This document shows, piece after piece, positions 1-11,149 of a DNA stretch of 64,000 nucleotides (positions are counted from its first letter, which is position 1; each line of letters starts with the position of its first letter). The DNA lies in the NCBI GenBank assembly GCA_029891345.1, contig CM057002.1:19792295-19856294 (forward strand). The letters are read 5' to 3'. A model generated the notes under the pieces. That model made no database searches. It saw only the letters and a program-made list of their open reading frames with translations, and was not told where the DNA came from. The position numbers and the translations under genes are program-made. Source of the DNA: Dryococelus australis (Eukaryota; Arthropoda; Insecta; Phasmatodea; Phasmatidae).

Positions 1-1
1 T

Positions 2-520
2 ATTGACATCTTGCTTGAAGATCTCCACGTAAGCGATTTCGGTTCCGAATCGCAGACGGAAAGACAAACAAGTTGTCGAGACAGTGTCCCTTCGCCTAAG
101 TGGAAAAAAGTTAATCTTTTGGAGGATTATCTCTACTTAAGCGATTCGAGCACGGATTTGCTTACAGAGAGATTGTTTACAGCCATTGGTCAAAATGTGT
201 CCACTTCCCCCAAACATGAGAACGTTGATCTTTTGAATGACGACTTATTTATATCAGACATGGAAGATTCTTGTGATTTGGAGAGTGCTCCAACCATTTC
301 ACAACCGACTTTCGAGTCGGTTAGAGATATTTCGCCAAGGAAGCCGGAAAATAATCCAGTTTCCGATTCCCAAGCTTCAGTGGAAGCTTTGCCAGACCTA
401 ACGTACCACTTATTGGCTACGGTGTTCGCGGGAAGACTAAATGAAGTGCAGGCACATAATGATCAGTTAGAGTCTGACACAGAATTATTATGCTCACTTT
501 CTTATAAATCCCTTGGCTGA
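2..520 (+). pseudogene. Unrecognised reading frame upstream of the polymerase, open at the window edge
   Basis: A plus-strand frame open from base 2 to a TGA at 518-520 with no start ATG in view, so it is the continuation of something to the left. I do not recognise a domain. Its first 90 residues hold three related units of about 36-38 residues, each with a core of the type LLEDxLxxSD (near bases 11-46, 116-150 and 231-262). The second and third cores are preceded by SPKWKKVN and SPKHENVD. It is acidic and serine-rich, which suggests a disordered segment. The next frame (513 onward) is polymerase-like and in a different phase, so this may be the amino-terminal part of the same protein separated by a frameshift near 505-520, or a separate upstream protein. 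Confidence 0.5.
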
Positions 521-2425
521 ACGTCGCGTAATGTTACACTACGGAACTGCGGTAATTGAAAATCCTGGAAAAATTCAAGTAATTGGAATGACACTTGAAA
601 ATTTCGAATGTATTACGAAACAAATTCCCAATGGGACTGATTTAAATGGAAAGGCGCAATTCATGAGCGCCTCTCTGGAAACTTTGGCAGGCAATTTAAT
701 AGCTGCACAATGGAGTATCACCCGCACAATGTTTCCAGACAACATCCAATTCGAGTTCGCAAAACGGAAGGGAGTTTTTCCTAATGACTTTGTTAAGTCG
801 CCAGACAGTCTGATTTGCACGTCACTCCCGCCAAAGAATGCATTTCATAATGTGATAAGAGGTGAAGACATCAGCGATGAGTATTACGCTCATGCCCAAG
901 CCGTGTGGGATGTGTTCAACTGCATAAACATGCTGCAGTATGTCATTCATTACTTATGTGTGGATAATTGTTTGCTGGTTGATGTTTTTGAGAATTTCAG
1001 GACCGTAAATTTGGCTCATTAGGGTCTTGACCCTGCCATGTACATCACAGCTCTATCTATTTCCTGGGATGCTTTATTGTCAATTGCATGCATGCGGTTA
1101 GAGCTGTTGGCTAACCCAGACATGTATCTTTTTGTAGAACGCGGGTTTAAGGGCGGCATTACCCAGGTTTCAAAAAGACTTGCGGAAGCCAACAATGTTT
1201 AAATGGTGAGGAGGACGACCCCAGTGTGGCATCGAAATATATATGCTATTTCAACGTCAACAGGCTGTATAGTCTACAATGCGGTCCAAGCTCCCAGTTG
1301 GTAATTTCGAGTGGATTGAGGCTGACATATTCTCTTCATGGGATTTTGCAAACACGGTGAATGACAGAGACACTTTTTTTTTGCGGAAGTTGATCTGTCT
1401 TTTCCGAAGGAGTGTCATGATAAACTATCTGATCTGCCTTTGGCCACAGAAAATGGCGTACTCCCGAACGGCTCACATGAGAAACTTCTTTTATCACTCG
1501 CACCACGGAAGAAATATCTTATACATGGGGAAATACTGAAGTAGTACTTTATGTATGGGGTCAAACTTGACCCTGTTCATCGCATTTTTCGCCTTGAGCA
1601 GAAGGCTTGGATGGCTGAGTACATCGTGTTTGACATTGAGAAACGTGCCAAGGTTGTGAACGCATTCGAAAAATCGTTTTCCAAGTTGATGAATAATTCC
1701 GTTTAAAGAAAACCTTGCAGAATGTCCGCCGGGAAAGGGAAATCAGAGTCATTTCGAGGCGTGACACGATCTATGGGGCTGCAGAGCTGATAGGACGCCC
1801 GACATTCCAAACAAGGTAGATTATCGATGAAAACTTGGTCCTTATTGATATTTCAAAGAGTTCTGTTTCATCCAACAAACCTTTGTACACTGATGTTGAC
1901 ATTCTCGACCTCAAAATTAACCCTCTATGAATTTCACAATCAGTACATTTGTACAAAATTTCTTCTGCCAGCTTTGTACCTCCTCTTTGTGACACCGATT
2001 CCATAATATATTCTGTTGCTTGTGAGGACATCTATATAGTAATTACCCCAGACTTAAAGGTGCAGTTTGATACATCCAACTATGCACTCGATAATCAGCA
2101 AGGATTCCCTCCCAAGAATAAAGGTGATACCGGGGTGATGAAAGATGAATGTGCTTGGCGCATAATCACACATTTGTGGGTTTACGTCCTAAGGTGAAGA
2201 GTGTAAATCCCAAAGTGTCGCAATCACTCAGTTACAAGGGTTATCGAGATTGCCTCGAAAACTGCATAACTGTAATGGGGACCCAATATCAGTTCCATTT
2301 GCATGCTCATGAAGTCTATACCGAATGCATAACAAAGGTAGTTTTGTCAGGTATGGATGATAAGCGGTACATTGAGGCGGATGGAATATAAATCTTACTT
2401 TGGGGGCACTACAGAATATCTGAGT
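513..2425 (+). pseudogene. PolB: Protein-primed family-B DNA polymerase (Polinton type), broken
   Basis: Replicates the element in intact Polintons. Blocks typical of this polymerase appear in the right order on the plus strand, in changing frames: a KGVFPNDF-like block (about 750-790), an ISDEYYAHAQAVWDVF block (about 870-920), SWDALLS (about 1065), LPVGNFEW (about 1290-1316), FEKSFSKLMNNSV (about 1668-1705), a DTDS metal-binding motif (1991-2002) and FVGLRPKV (about 2173-2196). It ends after a DDKRYIEADGI block at about 2355-2390. Lesions I can see are a frameshift near 505-520, an in-frame TAG at 1020-1022 where the family usually has an aromatic residue, shifts near 1205, 1278 and 1400, a shift just after 1704, a stop near 1816, and further shifts near 1930 and 2150. 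It cannot make an active enzyme. The DTDS motif itself is intact. Confidence 0.85.
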
Positions 2426-3784
2426 ATTTTTTTTATTTTTCTCCATATAACAGTTTCAGCACCACAATAAATTTATAGACCTGCGAGCACCTCACTGCCA
2501 ATGATGTCCATCTGCCACCACCACACGCAACTCCTTTTCCACACTCATCACAGCTGCCTACAACCATCATTGCAGCTAACCATGGATGTCTACAATCATC
2601 ATCGTAGCTGACTACACAAACTACAAATATCTATAACTAATGCATTACTTCTGTTGTATTAAAATCCAATGCTGCTGTCGTCTGTTTGCCTACCTACAGT
2701 ATAATGAATAACTCTAACTTCGATATCTTTACCCCCTGTCAAAGAAGAAAGTGAAATTCTCAGTGGAACTGCGTGCTTGTGAGTGTGTGTTACACTCTGT
2801 CTTTGGCGTTTGTGACTGTCTGAAAAATAAATTACCCAGATGTGGCACCTAAACAGAACGTCTTAAGTGTGCATCTTTTTTTAAAACTCCTCAAGAGAGC
2901 TGTATATAATGTAAATAATTCGGAAAGAGACATCCACCATAATGGTCTAGAGTTTTTTTTTTATAATTTAGAATATTGTCTACTTTGTTGTATATAAATC
3001 TCTTAAATTGTAATTTAGGGTATCTGAATATTAACTTTATTTGTAAAGAAGCTTAACTCTTTTCTGAAACATTTTTTAGTAAGTAATAACCTGTTTTGTT
3101 ACACAATATCAGAAAATAATGATTTTTGTAAAGTAATCTTGTTTTTACCCTAAAGTCTTTTATTTGGTAAAACAAATTTGTGATCGAACAAATGTTTGTT
3201 GTAAATAGAATATTGTTTGTGTGACATTGTAAATATTTTGCCTTATAAGGATGATTTTGAAAATAATATTTTATAGTGAAATTGTTCATGTTAAAAATGA
3301 ATAGTGTGTGTGTATATCTTGTTATTTTTTTTTACTACCTCATGTCACTAACTTTATTGAATAATATCTAAACTTTGATGGTAACAGGTTAAGTATCTGT
3401 GATGTAAAATACCTGTGCTGGAATGAATAAGTTTTTGTAAAGAAACGAGCCAGCAGGTTGAAACCTTCATCCACCCTGGCTGCTTAAATTGTAAGGTGGT
3501 GTAGGAGACACAATGCCCTGCTGGCCAACTTTTGTGACATCCCAGGGAGGACAAATTGAAAGCGAGCCCCTAATACCTTTACAGAGGCAGGTACAAACAT
3601 GAATTCTTCTAATTGCAACAGTCTGACCTATGCTTCGATGCAAGTTGATTATTTTGAAACAAATCATTTTGGGGTAAGATTTTCTATCGTTAATTACTTT
3701 CTTGTAGATCATTATATATTTAACTTATCAGAATAGACATACACTATTGTGTCTGCTATAAATCGTACATTGTATTCAGAATTT
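2426..3784. other. AT-rich interior between polymerase and right terminal repeat
   Basis: No convincing gene. The stretch is AT-rich with short unrelated frames only. It has no recognisable counterpart in the second Polinton, so the two elements share terminal repeats but not this subterminal part. Confidence 0.4.
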
Positions 3785-4909
3785 TTTTGGCCGTAATTTT
3801 AACTCAGTTGCCTTTAAGATGCCGGCGGTGCTACATGTATATGAACAGGCACACATTATACGATCCACTCATTCATCGAGTGACCACCCAGCCGGACAGA
3901 CGTCGTCCACGTTCCACTTATATAATCGTGATTATAAGTCTCTGCAAATCAAATACTAACATCACATCTTCAGCAACCTTGCAGCCGGACATATGTGTTT
4001 TGGGAGAGGTGCAATTTTATTATGTGTGTTAATCAATTAATTTCTTTTAACATGTGGATTACATTTCTAAAGTTCCTCCTCGCCAATCTCACAGGCAGAT
4101 GGACGTGTAATGTATGTGTGAGAGGCATCATATATATCTTGTTATTGTATTCATTTAATTCATAGGGACATTTTGTTGTAGATCGTTAATTCCATACTCA
4201 AGTAATTGTGTTTGTTCATTATACTTCCTCTCATGTAAATTATATATTGCTAGCATACAGCTTGGGGTAGTAAAATTATGTTACATTTAATTCCATACTG
4301 GAGAGTCACATAATTGTACGTGTTTCTTTATGAGACCAGGTAGTTAAAATTCTTTCTCATGTAATTTATTCATAGGTAGAACTCGTTTAAAGACTCTGAA
4401 TTTTTCTCACACGTTAAATACATTCATAAAAATCTCCTATCTACCACCAACATCCCTACAAACACATCAAAATTAGAAAAAATAAGAAAAATGTCCCTTA
4501 GCACACTCTTACACTAAACTCAACACCTATATAACACATTGCAACGCACCACTCTGGTCATTCGCCTCTAGGGCACCACAGCGTCAACATTGTACAGAGC
4601 TCGTGCTACCCCCTCCCGAAAAGAAAGAAAGAAAATTGACCCTTAGTACACTCTTGCACCAAACACAAAAAATGATCGGATTAAAAATTAACCCTTTCAA
4701 TACATCCAACCCTTCAATCAACTTAACCCTTTACTTAAATTGAACCCTTTCAATCAACTTAACCCTTCCAAACAATTTAACCTTTCAATTTTTGATCGGA
4801 TCAACATCGGATTAAGAATTAACCCTTTTTATAGCAAATCGATAATCCATCAATTATTCTCAATTAATCCCAGGTGAAGTTAAACCCCCCCCCCCCCCCG
4901 GGTCATACT
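3785..4909 (+). repeat. Right terminal inverted repeat of Polinton 1
   Basis: About 1.1 kb aligned by eye with 25150-26263 (same orientation) and with 16236-17200 (inverted). It contains the GGGAGAGGTGCAATTTTATT block near 4000, the GGCAGATGGACGTGTAA block near 4090, an AAAGAAAGAAA tract near 4623, and an outer zone of short repeated TTAACCCTTTCAAT-like and GATCGGATTAA-like words (4670-4860). A C16 homopolymer at 4885-4900 is specific to this copy. Confidence 0.75.
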
Positions 4910-5238
4910 ACTGACATGCGACCAGAAAAGTTGGTAACCATGGATGAAGAGAAATCCCATAACTTACGTCAAATAAAGAGTTTTACTTAATCATTTGTGT
5001 AAATTTGGATTACTTGAGTTTTATATAATTTTTTTAATGCTCAAAAGTGTAAAAATAAGCAGATTTGTAAAATATTAACTTTTCAAATAATATCACTGTT
5101 TCACGTGACCAACGCATGAATAAAGTGACGGAGCTCATGGAAATGTTTATTTTACATATGGCGGAAGAATACACAATGTGCATACAAGTAGATACTAAGC
5201 AGGGCTTTCAAAAGTGCTCATTTTACAGTGAAAGCTAT
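4910..5238 (-). mobile_element. MITE family D, fragment interrupted by Polinton 1
   Basis: Begins in mid-element exactly at the Polinton terminus and runs to the D terminus (GCTCATTTTACAGTGAA near 5230). The block GAATAAAGTGA near 5118 and the CATATGGCGGAAGAATACAC block are hallmarks of family D. Confidence 0.65.
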
Positions 5239-5606
5239 TAGTTGTGCTCGTTGTACCGTGAATAGTCTATACAAAATGAATTTGAGAAAATATATGGTGG
5301 ACTACTATTTATGAATAAAAACATGGGCGACAACCGCAGTACACGCGGGGAAAATTAAATTTATTTCTCCAAGTACAACCCATTTCTTCAATACGATAGC
5401 TAATACTTTATTTGGCCTATTGTGCATTGAAACTCGTGGCAAAATTGCGTTCGCCTGCGGACATCTGCTGCTTGTGCTGGCGAGGCGACGTAAGTGTCCC
5501 CTCACATTGCAACATAACTCTCCATCGGGACACAAACCGCCCATGATGGCGCAGTATTTACGCGTAATGACGCCAATCATCGCCATTTGCACCAACACCT
5601 GCCGTT

Positions 5607-6026
5607 ATAAGCTGTTCACTATAAAATGAGCACTTTGAAAGTCTTGCTTAAGATATACTTGTATGCACGCTGTGTAATCGTCCACCTTGTGTAAAATTAA
5701 CATTGTCATGGACCTCATCACTTTATTCATGCGTCGGTCAAGTGGAACTGTGAAGTTATTAGAAAAGTAAATATTTCACAAATCTGCTAGTTTTTACACA
5801 CTGAGGCGTTAAAAAATAGAAAGCATAAAATATAATTTAAATAATTACAAATGGTTACCTAACACTTTTTATTCGACGTTTACGCATGGAACTACTTTCC
5901 ATCCATCGTTACCAACTTTATTGGGCGCATGTCACTCAGTGCGCCTGTTAAAATGTAAGCATGCAGGGGCAGTGACATTTTTCTAAGGTTGATTGCAAAA
6001 GTGCTCACTTTATCGTGAACAGCCTT
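5607..6026 (+). mobile_element. MITE family D, full length
   Basis: About 415 bp with inverted ends: GCTGTTCACTATAAAATGAG on the left and a complementary GCTCACTTTATCGTGAACAG on the right. No coding capacity. There are about 17 copies or fragments in the window. The target looks TA-rich, but no clean duplication is visible here. Confidence 0.75.
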
Positions 6027-6189
6027 TGCCACGACTCACCAGAACTGTATTCTTGCACCTGGCAGAATATTACGTAGACGGACACTCGGCTACTTCTGCG
6101 GATGCGCTCAACATTCACTCACAAACCTGTGAACTTAACTGACGAAATACGAACACAGAATACGTCACGAACACAGAGGTGGAATGGCC

Positions 6190-6300
6190 GCTGAGTAACG
6201 TAACGCTGCTTGGCGAACTCGAGTCGCACGCTCCAGCAAAATGGCGTCGCTGGTCAACAAAATGTCGCAATATCTTTCGCCGATCAGCGTCACGTAACTG
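6190..6300 (+). repeat. Short repeat shared with 8675-8770
   Basis: The segment with GCAAAATGGCGTCGCTGG near 6236 resembles the one with CAAAATGGCGCCACTGG near 8697, and both continue to a TTCGCC(G/A)ATCA(G/A)CG block. Nature unknown. Each copy is flanked by MITEs. Confidence 0.4.
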
Positions 6301-6384
6301 CGTTCATTTAAACGTGCGAAATGAAGACGCGTGGCAGATATTTACTCAAACTATAGACTAATAATTAGGTAGACCGCTTATTCG

Positions 6385-6677
6385 CAGAGACATGCAAAAT
6401 TCGCGTTATTACTTGAAGACAGGCGAGACTTCGAACACTTGTGTATTGTAATGCCTTTGTCGTTGGACTACAGTTTGTTAGGACACGCCCAGGGCAGCTT
6501 TAGACCAATAGGAAACCAATACCAAGAATCTGGCCCAATCTCGTCCAATCAAGTCGAAAGGGAAATGTGTCCTCACTGTTGCAGAAGCCAATAAAGAAGT
6601 GACACCGGCTCGAACATGCATAGGGCGGTGAATTTTAGCGTGCTGCCAGAAAATAACGCAAAATTTGCATGTGTCTA
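6385..6677 (+). mobile_element. hAT-type MITE family B
   Basis: Ends CAGAGACATGCAAAATTCGC and its near-complement at the right (ending TTTGCATGTGTCTA). It is flanked by CTTATTCG (6377-6384) and CTTATCCG (6678-6685), an 8-bp duplication with one mismatch, as expected for hAT elements. Non-coding. Confidence 0.8.
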
Positions 6678-6685
6678 CTTATCCG

Positions 6686-6979
6686 TAAGGATAGGAAAAT
6701 TTCGCGAGTTCAATGACCTGTAGGCTAGACTCCACAGTCCTGTGTTTACTCGAACCTCAGATGTTTGTTCATTGGCTGCTGCTCCAGAGAGTAGCCAGTG
6801 TTACTTCACGCCTGGCAGTATGGAGCTTGCTGCTTGTTTCCTTGCAAGTCTGCTATTGGCTCAGAGTCGTCCAGGGAGTGTCTAAGGATCTGTGATCCAA
6901 TTGGAAAGCTGACTGCAGTGTACTCATGTTGGACGTCTAACTTGTCCTGAAATGAATTCGCGAAATTTTCCTATCCCTA
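6686..6979 (+). mobile_element. hAT-type MITE family A, abutting the B copy
   Basis: Inverted ends TAAGGATAGGAAAATTTCGC and the complementary CGAAATTTTCCTATCCCTA. The left flank is CTTATCCG and the right flank GTTATTCG, so it occupies the same 8-bp target as the B element beside it. Non-coding. Confidence 0.8.
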
Positions 6980-7127
6980 GTTATTCGTCTTGTGCGCATG
7001 TACCCAACATTGACCCAGGGACAGTGAAATTTTTTCAAAAATTGTTTTAAGAAGTGCTATGGACAGTCTGCACGTCTTAATTTTTATTAATGGGAACAGT
7101 GGAGTGGGTCATTACGTGTGTCAGTAG

Positions 7128-7560
7128 CGATTTCTAGAAGCACCCGCATTTCCCGAAAACGTTTCCACACACGCTAGAGTTCAATACCAATTGGCATACC
7201 AGCAGTTTTCTTTTGCTTATTGGTGGCGTGTCTTTGTGAGAATTTTTTTTTTTCTGGACTGACCAATTTGTAGGGCCCCGAGTATTTCGCGGACTGAGTT
7301 GGCAGCAAGCTAGGCTGGACAGCCCTATATACACTCGATACATTATCGTTTGCTTATTGGTTGCTGTGATAAAGCGAGGCCTCTGTACAGGACTGTTGAA
7401 CACTCACTCACACTACTGCTTCGTACCCATTACTGGCTCGGCAGTTGAACGTGGCGTGTCTATACAACTGTCTTCCAATCACAACAGCAGGAGAAAAGAA
7501 CAAGTGTTTGGAGTCTACCTCGTCTCCAAATGAATTCGCGAAATGCCGGTGTCCCCCAGC
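7128..7560. mobile_element. Composite remnant of hAT-type MITEs (C-like head, A/B-like tail)
   Basis: The left part (CCCGCATTTCCCGAAAACG, then a CCACACACGCTAGAG block) matches family C. The right part ends with AATGAATTCGCGAAATGCCGG and has CAATCACAACAG and TTGCTTATTGGTTG words typical of these MITEs. No clean target duplication was found; probably two elements fused or nested. Confidence 0.45.
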
Positions 7561-7860
7561 AAAACCGCATTCTTATTTGACTCATCCACAGTTCGAGGCA
7601 GAGTTTTTCCAACGGAACATATCACTTTGTAAAACAGATAAAAGTCACGCTTGGCTAAATCCGACGAGTGACGTATGAGAGTTAGCACTGGGATTTTGCT
7701 GTCAGGCAGAAGGAATACGGACACAGCCACGTGACCTTGAGAGTAACTCTGGTTGAGAATACACGCGTCCTTAATCCCACAACTTCGACGTCTTCTTCCT
7801 CGCTCGTTCTCTCAGCCTGGACAGAACCTGGAGGACAACACTCTTGAATAAAGGTAGAGT

Positions 7861-8160
7861 CAGTGATACTTCGCGAAAAAAAAAAAATGAGAACATGGCA
7901 GACTTCAATACTTCAAGCATCCAGCAGCACTTTGTCTATTGTCATTGGTTGCTGTCTGCTTGAGGAGGCGTTTTCATATTTGACCAGACCACTCAGAATT
8001 CGGCAACATCGGCACGGCTCCTATGTGATTCGTCTGCAGATAGTTAACACGTAACAAAAAGGAATTCAGCCAATCAAGATAGGTAAACGACCCTACAGCG
8101 TTTTAAAATATAACTTGTCCTGAAATCTTTTCGCGAAATTTCGCTACTCCTAATTAAATG
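7861..8160. mobile_element. Probable degenerate hAT-type MITE remnant
   Basis: Contains inverted TTCGCGAAAAA (near 7870) and CTTTTCGCGAAATTTCG (near 8126) ends and an ATTGGTTGCTG centre. Edges are uncertain. Confidence 0.4.
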
Positions 8161-8585
8161 CCGTTCGCGATAAAGTGGGCATTTTTTAAAACTCAACCTT
8201 AGAAAAATGTCACTTCTCCTACCTGCATATATTTTAACTGAGGCACTCAGTGACATGCGCCCATTAAAGTTGGCAAAGTTGGAGGGGAAATAGTTCCATA
8301 TTTAAACGTCAAATAAAAAAGTGTCAAGTAACCATTTGTGATAACACAAACTATTTCTTTCGCTTCATGTTTTTTTTTTATGCATCGACGTGCAAAGTGA
8401 ACATATTAGTAAAATACATTTTACTTTTATAATAATGTTACAGTTCCACTTGACATACGCATGAATAAAGTGATGAGGCCCACGGCAATGACAATTTTAC
8501 GTAAGGCGTAAGAATACACAACACGAACACAAGTATAACTTGAGCAGGGCTTTCAAAAGTGCTTATTTTAATGTGAACATATTAT
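8161..8585 (-). mobile_element. MITE family D, full length
   Basis: Left end GTTCGCGATAAAGTGGGCA, right end GCTTATTTTAATGTGAACA, with the D-specific GAATAAAGTGATGAGGCC block near 8463. It lies in the opposite orientation to the copy at 5607. Confidence 0.7.
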
Positions 8586-9148
8586 ATCTCTGTGTTATCA
8601 GTGGTACACATTCAGTCAAGACCACACCACAGAGCACTTTAAAGTACAGAGGCTAAAAAGCAAGTTATTCTGCGAATTCGAACTGCGCACGCCAACAAAA
8701 TGGCGCCACTGGCCAGCAGCACGTTGAAGCGACGTTCGCCAATCAACGCCTGATAACGGACTTGTCAGCTGGGGCCTAGCCACGTCTTTCGCATCACGCA
8801 CTTGCCAGTCAGATGTAAAACCACCTTTTAGGGTGGGGGAGGGGGTGTAGTAATTACCCCTCTCATAAAATATTTTCCCTGGGCTCATGAAAGAAAAATT
8901 ATTTCCCTGCTAGGGAAAGCGATTTACCTCCCTGAATAGCAATCACGTATGCATGGTTGAAGAGATGAATCGTTCCACGTACAAATGGTAATAACGCAGC
9001 TTGATGCCAACTTTAGAAAGTATTGGTTAGAAAAATTATAAGGCCACAAACGACGAAAATATAGGCCTTCTGACTGTCAAACCCCAGTTGTCAGGGTAGC
9101 GCAAAATCTCGTGTCGTTTTGGAGATATGTAACACTGCAATTTGTTTA

Positions 9149-9583
9149 TATAGTCCATTCACGGTTACTTCACACTTTTTTGAAGTCCTACTGAAATTCT
9201 ACTTTCAGGATATTCCTCCGCCTCGTTCAAACTAAGCTTAACTAAGTCTAGAAAATTACACCGAAGGATAACGCACCGTATTCGTGCGCACTCAGTTGTA
9301 ATAATATTTCGCATTAGATCTATTTCTTACTAGGCGCTACCAACGCACACGTTTACTCGCAGTTTTTGTTCATATTTATAATAAATAAAATACTACAATT
9401 TATAAATAAAATATAGGTAAAGCTTAAATTTTACGAAAAATAAGATAGGTACTTTTATGTCAACAAAGGTATACAACGCTTGTGATACATGGCGTCTTTA
9501 GGAAATAATTAAACCCGTTGTCCATTGTGTGATTTTTCAATGGTTTTATTCAAAAAGTGTGAATAAACCACGAATAGACTACA
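9149..9583 (+). mobile_element. MITE family E, full length
   Basis: Inverted ends TATAGTCCATTCACGGTTAC and the complementary AACCACGAATAGACTA. The interior includes the ATATTCCTCCGCCTCG block and GCGCACTCAGTTGTAATAAT. The outer 35 bases resemble those of family D. Non-coding. Confidence 0.75.
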
Positions 9584-9585
9584 AA

Positions 9586-9879
9586 TGGGGATAGGAAAAT
9601 TTCGCGGGTTCAATGACCTATAGGCTGGACTCCGCAGTCCTGTGTACACTCGAGCCTCAGATGTTTGTACATTGGCTGCTGCACAAGAGAGTATCCAATG
9701 TCACTCCACATAGGGCAGTATTGCACTCACTACTTGTTTCCTTGCAAGTCTGCTATTGGCTCAGAGTCGTCCAGGGTGTGTATAATGAACTGTTGTCCAG
9801 TTGTAAAGGTGACTTCAGTGTACACGTGTTGGACGTCTATCTTGTCCTGGAATGATTTCACGAGATTTTCCTATCCCTA
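9586..9879 (+). mobile_element. hAT-type MITE family A
   Basis: Very similar to the copy at 6686-6979 (left end GGGGATAGGAAAATTTCGCG, right end CGAGATTTTCCTATCCCTA). The right flank ACTGTAAG is shared with the next element, and the left flank ACTACAAA matches it at 5 of 8 positions. Confidence 0.75.
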
Positions 9880-9887
9880 ACTGTAAG

Positions 9888-10182
9888 TCGGGACACCTGA
9901 ATTTCGCAAAAAGATGAACGCGCATCCTAGAATTTGTTAACCTACGGGCAAGCAAGCTGTTTTAATTTCCTTATTGGCGGCATGTCTTTGTGAGAAGACA
10001 TTTTATTTCTTGACGGGCCAATTATAATTAGGTAACTCCGATACTGTACGTCTGCGACTCGCGAGAAGACACCTAAGACGAGTAACATCTAAACCGTCCA
10101 ATCAAGGAAGGGGATCTGCGGGCTAAAGTATTATGAAATACCACTGGTCGAGGAATCTTTCCGCGAAATTCGGGTCTCCCTA
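9888..10182 (+). mobile_element. hAT-type MITE family C, abutting the A copy
   Basis: Ends TCGGGACACCTGAATTTCGC and CGCGAAATTCGGGTCTCCCTA. The 8-bp flanks ACTGTAAG (9880-9887) and ACTATAAG (10183-10190) differ at one position. Confidence 0.8.
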
Positions 10183-10190
10183 ACTATAAG

Positions 10191-10480
10191 CTATACCAGC
10201 CACTTTGCTATAAACAAAACGCGAATTTCCCTTCCCAAAGTCTCGAAATCACTAAACGAAAATGCACCCTCCCCCGACCACATTCTACTCATAAAAAATT
10301 CTAAGGTTTCCGCCCGCCTGGAACGGTTTACCGCGTTTCTGACCGCGGGAGCGATAAGGGCGACACTCCAACGCGCATCAAGTGCGCCATCGTCGTATTG
10401 CATCTACCGGTCTACCTATGGGACGTTCAGCGGTGACCCTATTATTTTATTGGTCGAAAGTCTGTAGGAAGGTTCAATGC
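10191..10480. repeat. Low-copy repeat shared with about 58128-58290
   Basis: GCGATAAGGGCGAC near 10350 and ATTTTATTGGTCGAAAGTCTG near 10446 recur in the same order near 58140 and 58270 (GCGATAAGGGCGAC and ATTTTATTTGTCCAAAGTCTG). A GCGATACGGGCGACACTAA variant flanks the left end of Polinton 2 near 16211. The minus-strand frame here is not convincing. Confidence 0.45.
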
Positions 10481-10767
10481 GGGGCCCTTGAGCAGTTTTG
10501 TACGTATCTGACGCGTATGTTCTGATATACGACGCTTTGGAAAAAAAAAATTTTTTTTTTTTTAGACATTTCGGAGTACTCAGATTTGGTGTTTATAGTG
10601 TGCGTGTCTTGAAAGCAGTCAACAACCCTCGTCTGCATTGTGTGTTCTTTTCGCAGAGCAGCGAATCGGACACACGTTTAACAGTTTGACAGAAACTTGA
10701 ATGTCGAACACACTGTAACGCAGTTACAGTGCCAGTTATAGTCTATTCGCAATTTATTTACACTTTT

Positions 10768-10805
<38 letters not shown>

Positions 10806-10853
10806 CCACACACACACACCTTGAATGGCGTGTCTGGTTGTTTCCCTAATAGC

Positions 10854-11149
10854 TAGGGACCTGCAAAATTCGCGTTATTATTTTACATCAGGCTAAACTT
10901 CACAGTACTGTGAGTAAAGGAGACAGCGTCGTATCTACATTGGCTACTGCATAGATGTGAAGCCACTCCCGTTTTGACTGAACTCCACGTGATTGGGGCA
11001 CGCAATTGTGAAGTGTTCATTTATTGGCGCAGAGAGTTACCCAGGGCGTGTCACGTGAAATATGGTCCAAAGACAAACGTATGACAAAGATACGCATGTT
11101 TCAAGTTTAACGTGTTCCCAAACAATAACGCGAAATTTGCAAGTTCCTT
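10854..11149 (+). mobile_element. hAT-type MITE family B nested in E
   Basis: Ends TAGGGACCTGCAAAATTCGC and GCGAAATTTGCAAGTTCCTT. The flanks CTAATAGC (10846-10853) and CTAATAAG (11150-11157) agree at six of eight positions. Confidence 0.75.

Larger units (their letters stand above)
1..4909 (+). mobile_element. Right part of a decayed Polinton/Maverick element
   Basis: The window opens inside a large virus-like DNA transposon. Three parts are visible: a broken family-B DNA polymerase (about 513-2425), an AT-rich stretch, and from about 3785 a sequence clearly related to the terminal inverted repeats of the second Polinton at 16236-26263. Shared blocks include the one around 3990-4110, which pairs with about 25385-25510. 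The terminus is placed at 4909 (ending CATACT) by alignment with the other element's CTAATACT end. The next six bases, ACTGAC, would be the target duplication, but the left end is outside the window, so this cannot be confirmed. The bases after 4909 continue as a D-family MITE cut in mid-element, which fits insertion into that MITE. Confidence 0.8.

Noticed and set aside
4617-4632. Purine tract as a long terminal repeat or polypurine tract of a retroelement
   Set aside because: It is a fixed part of the Polinton terminal repeats, present in all three arms; no reverse transcriptase is seen.
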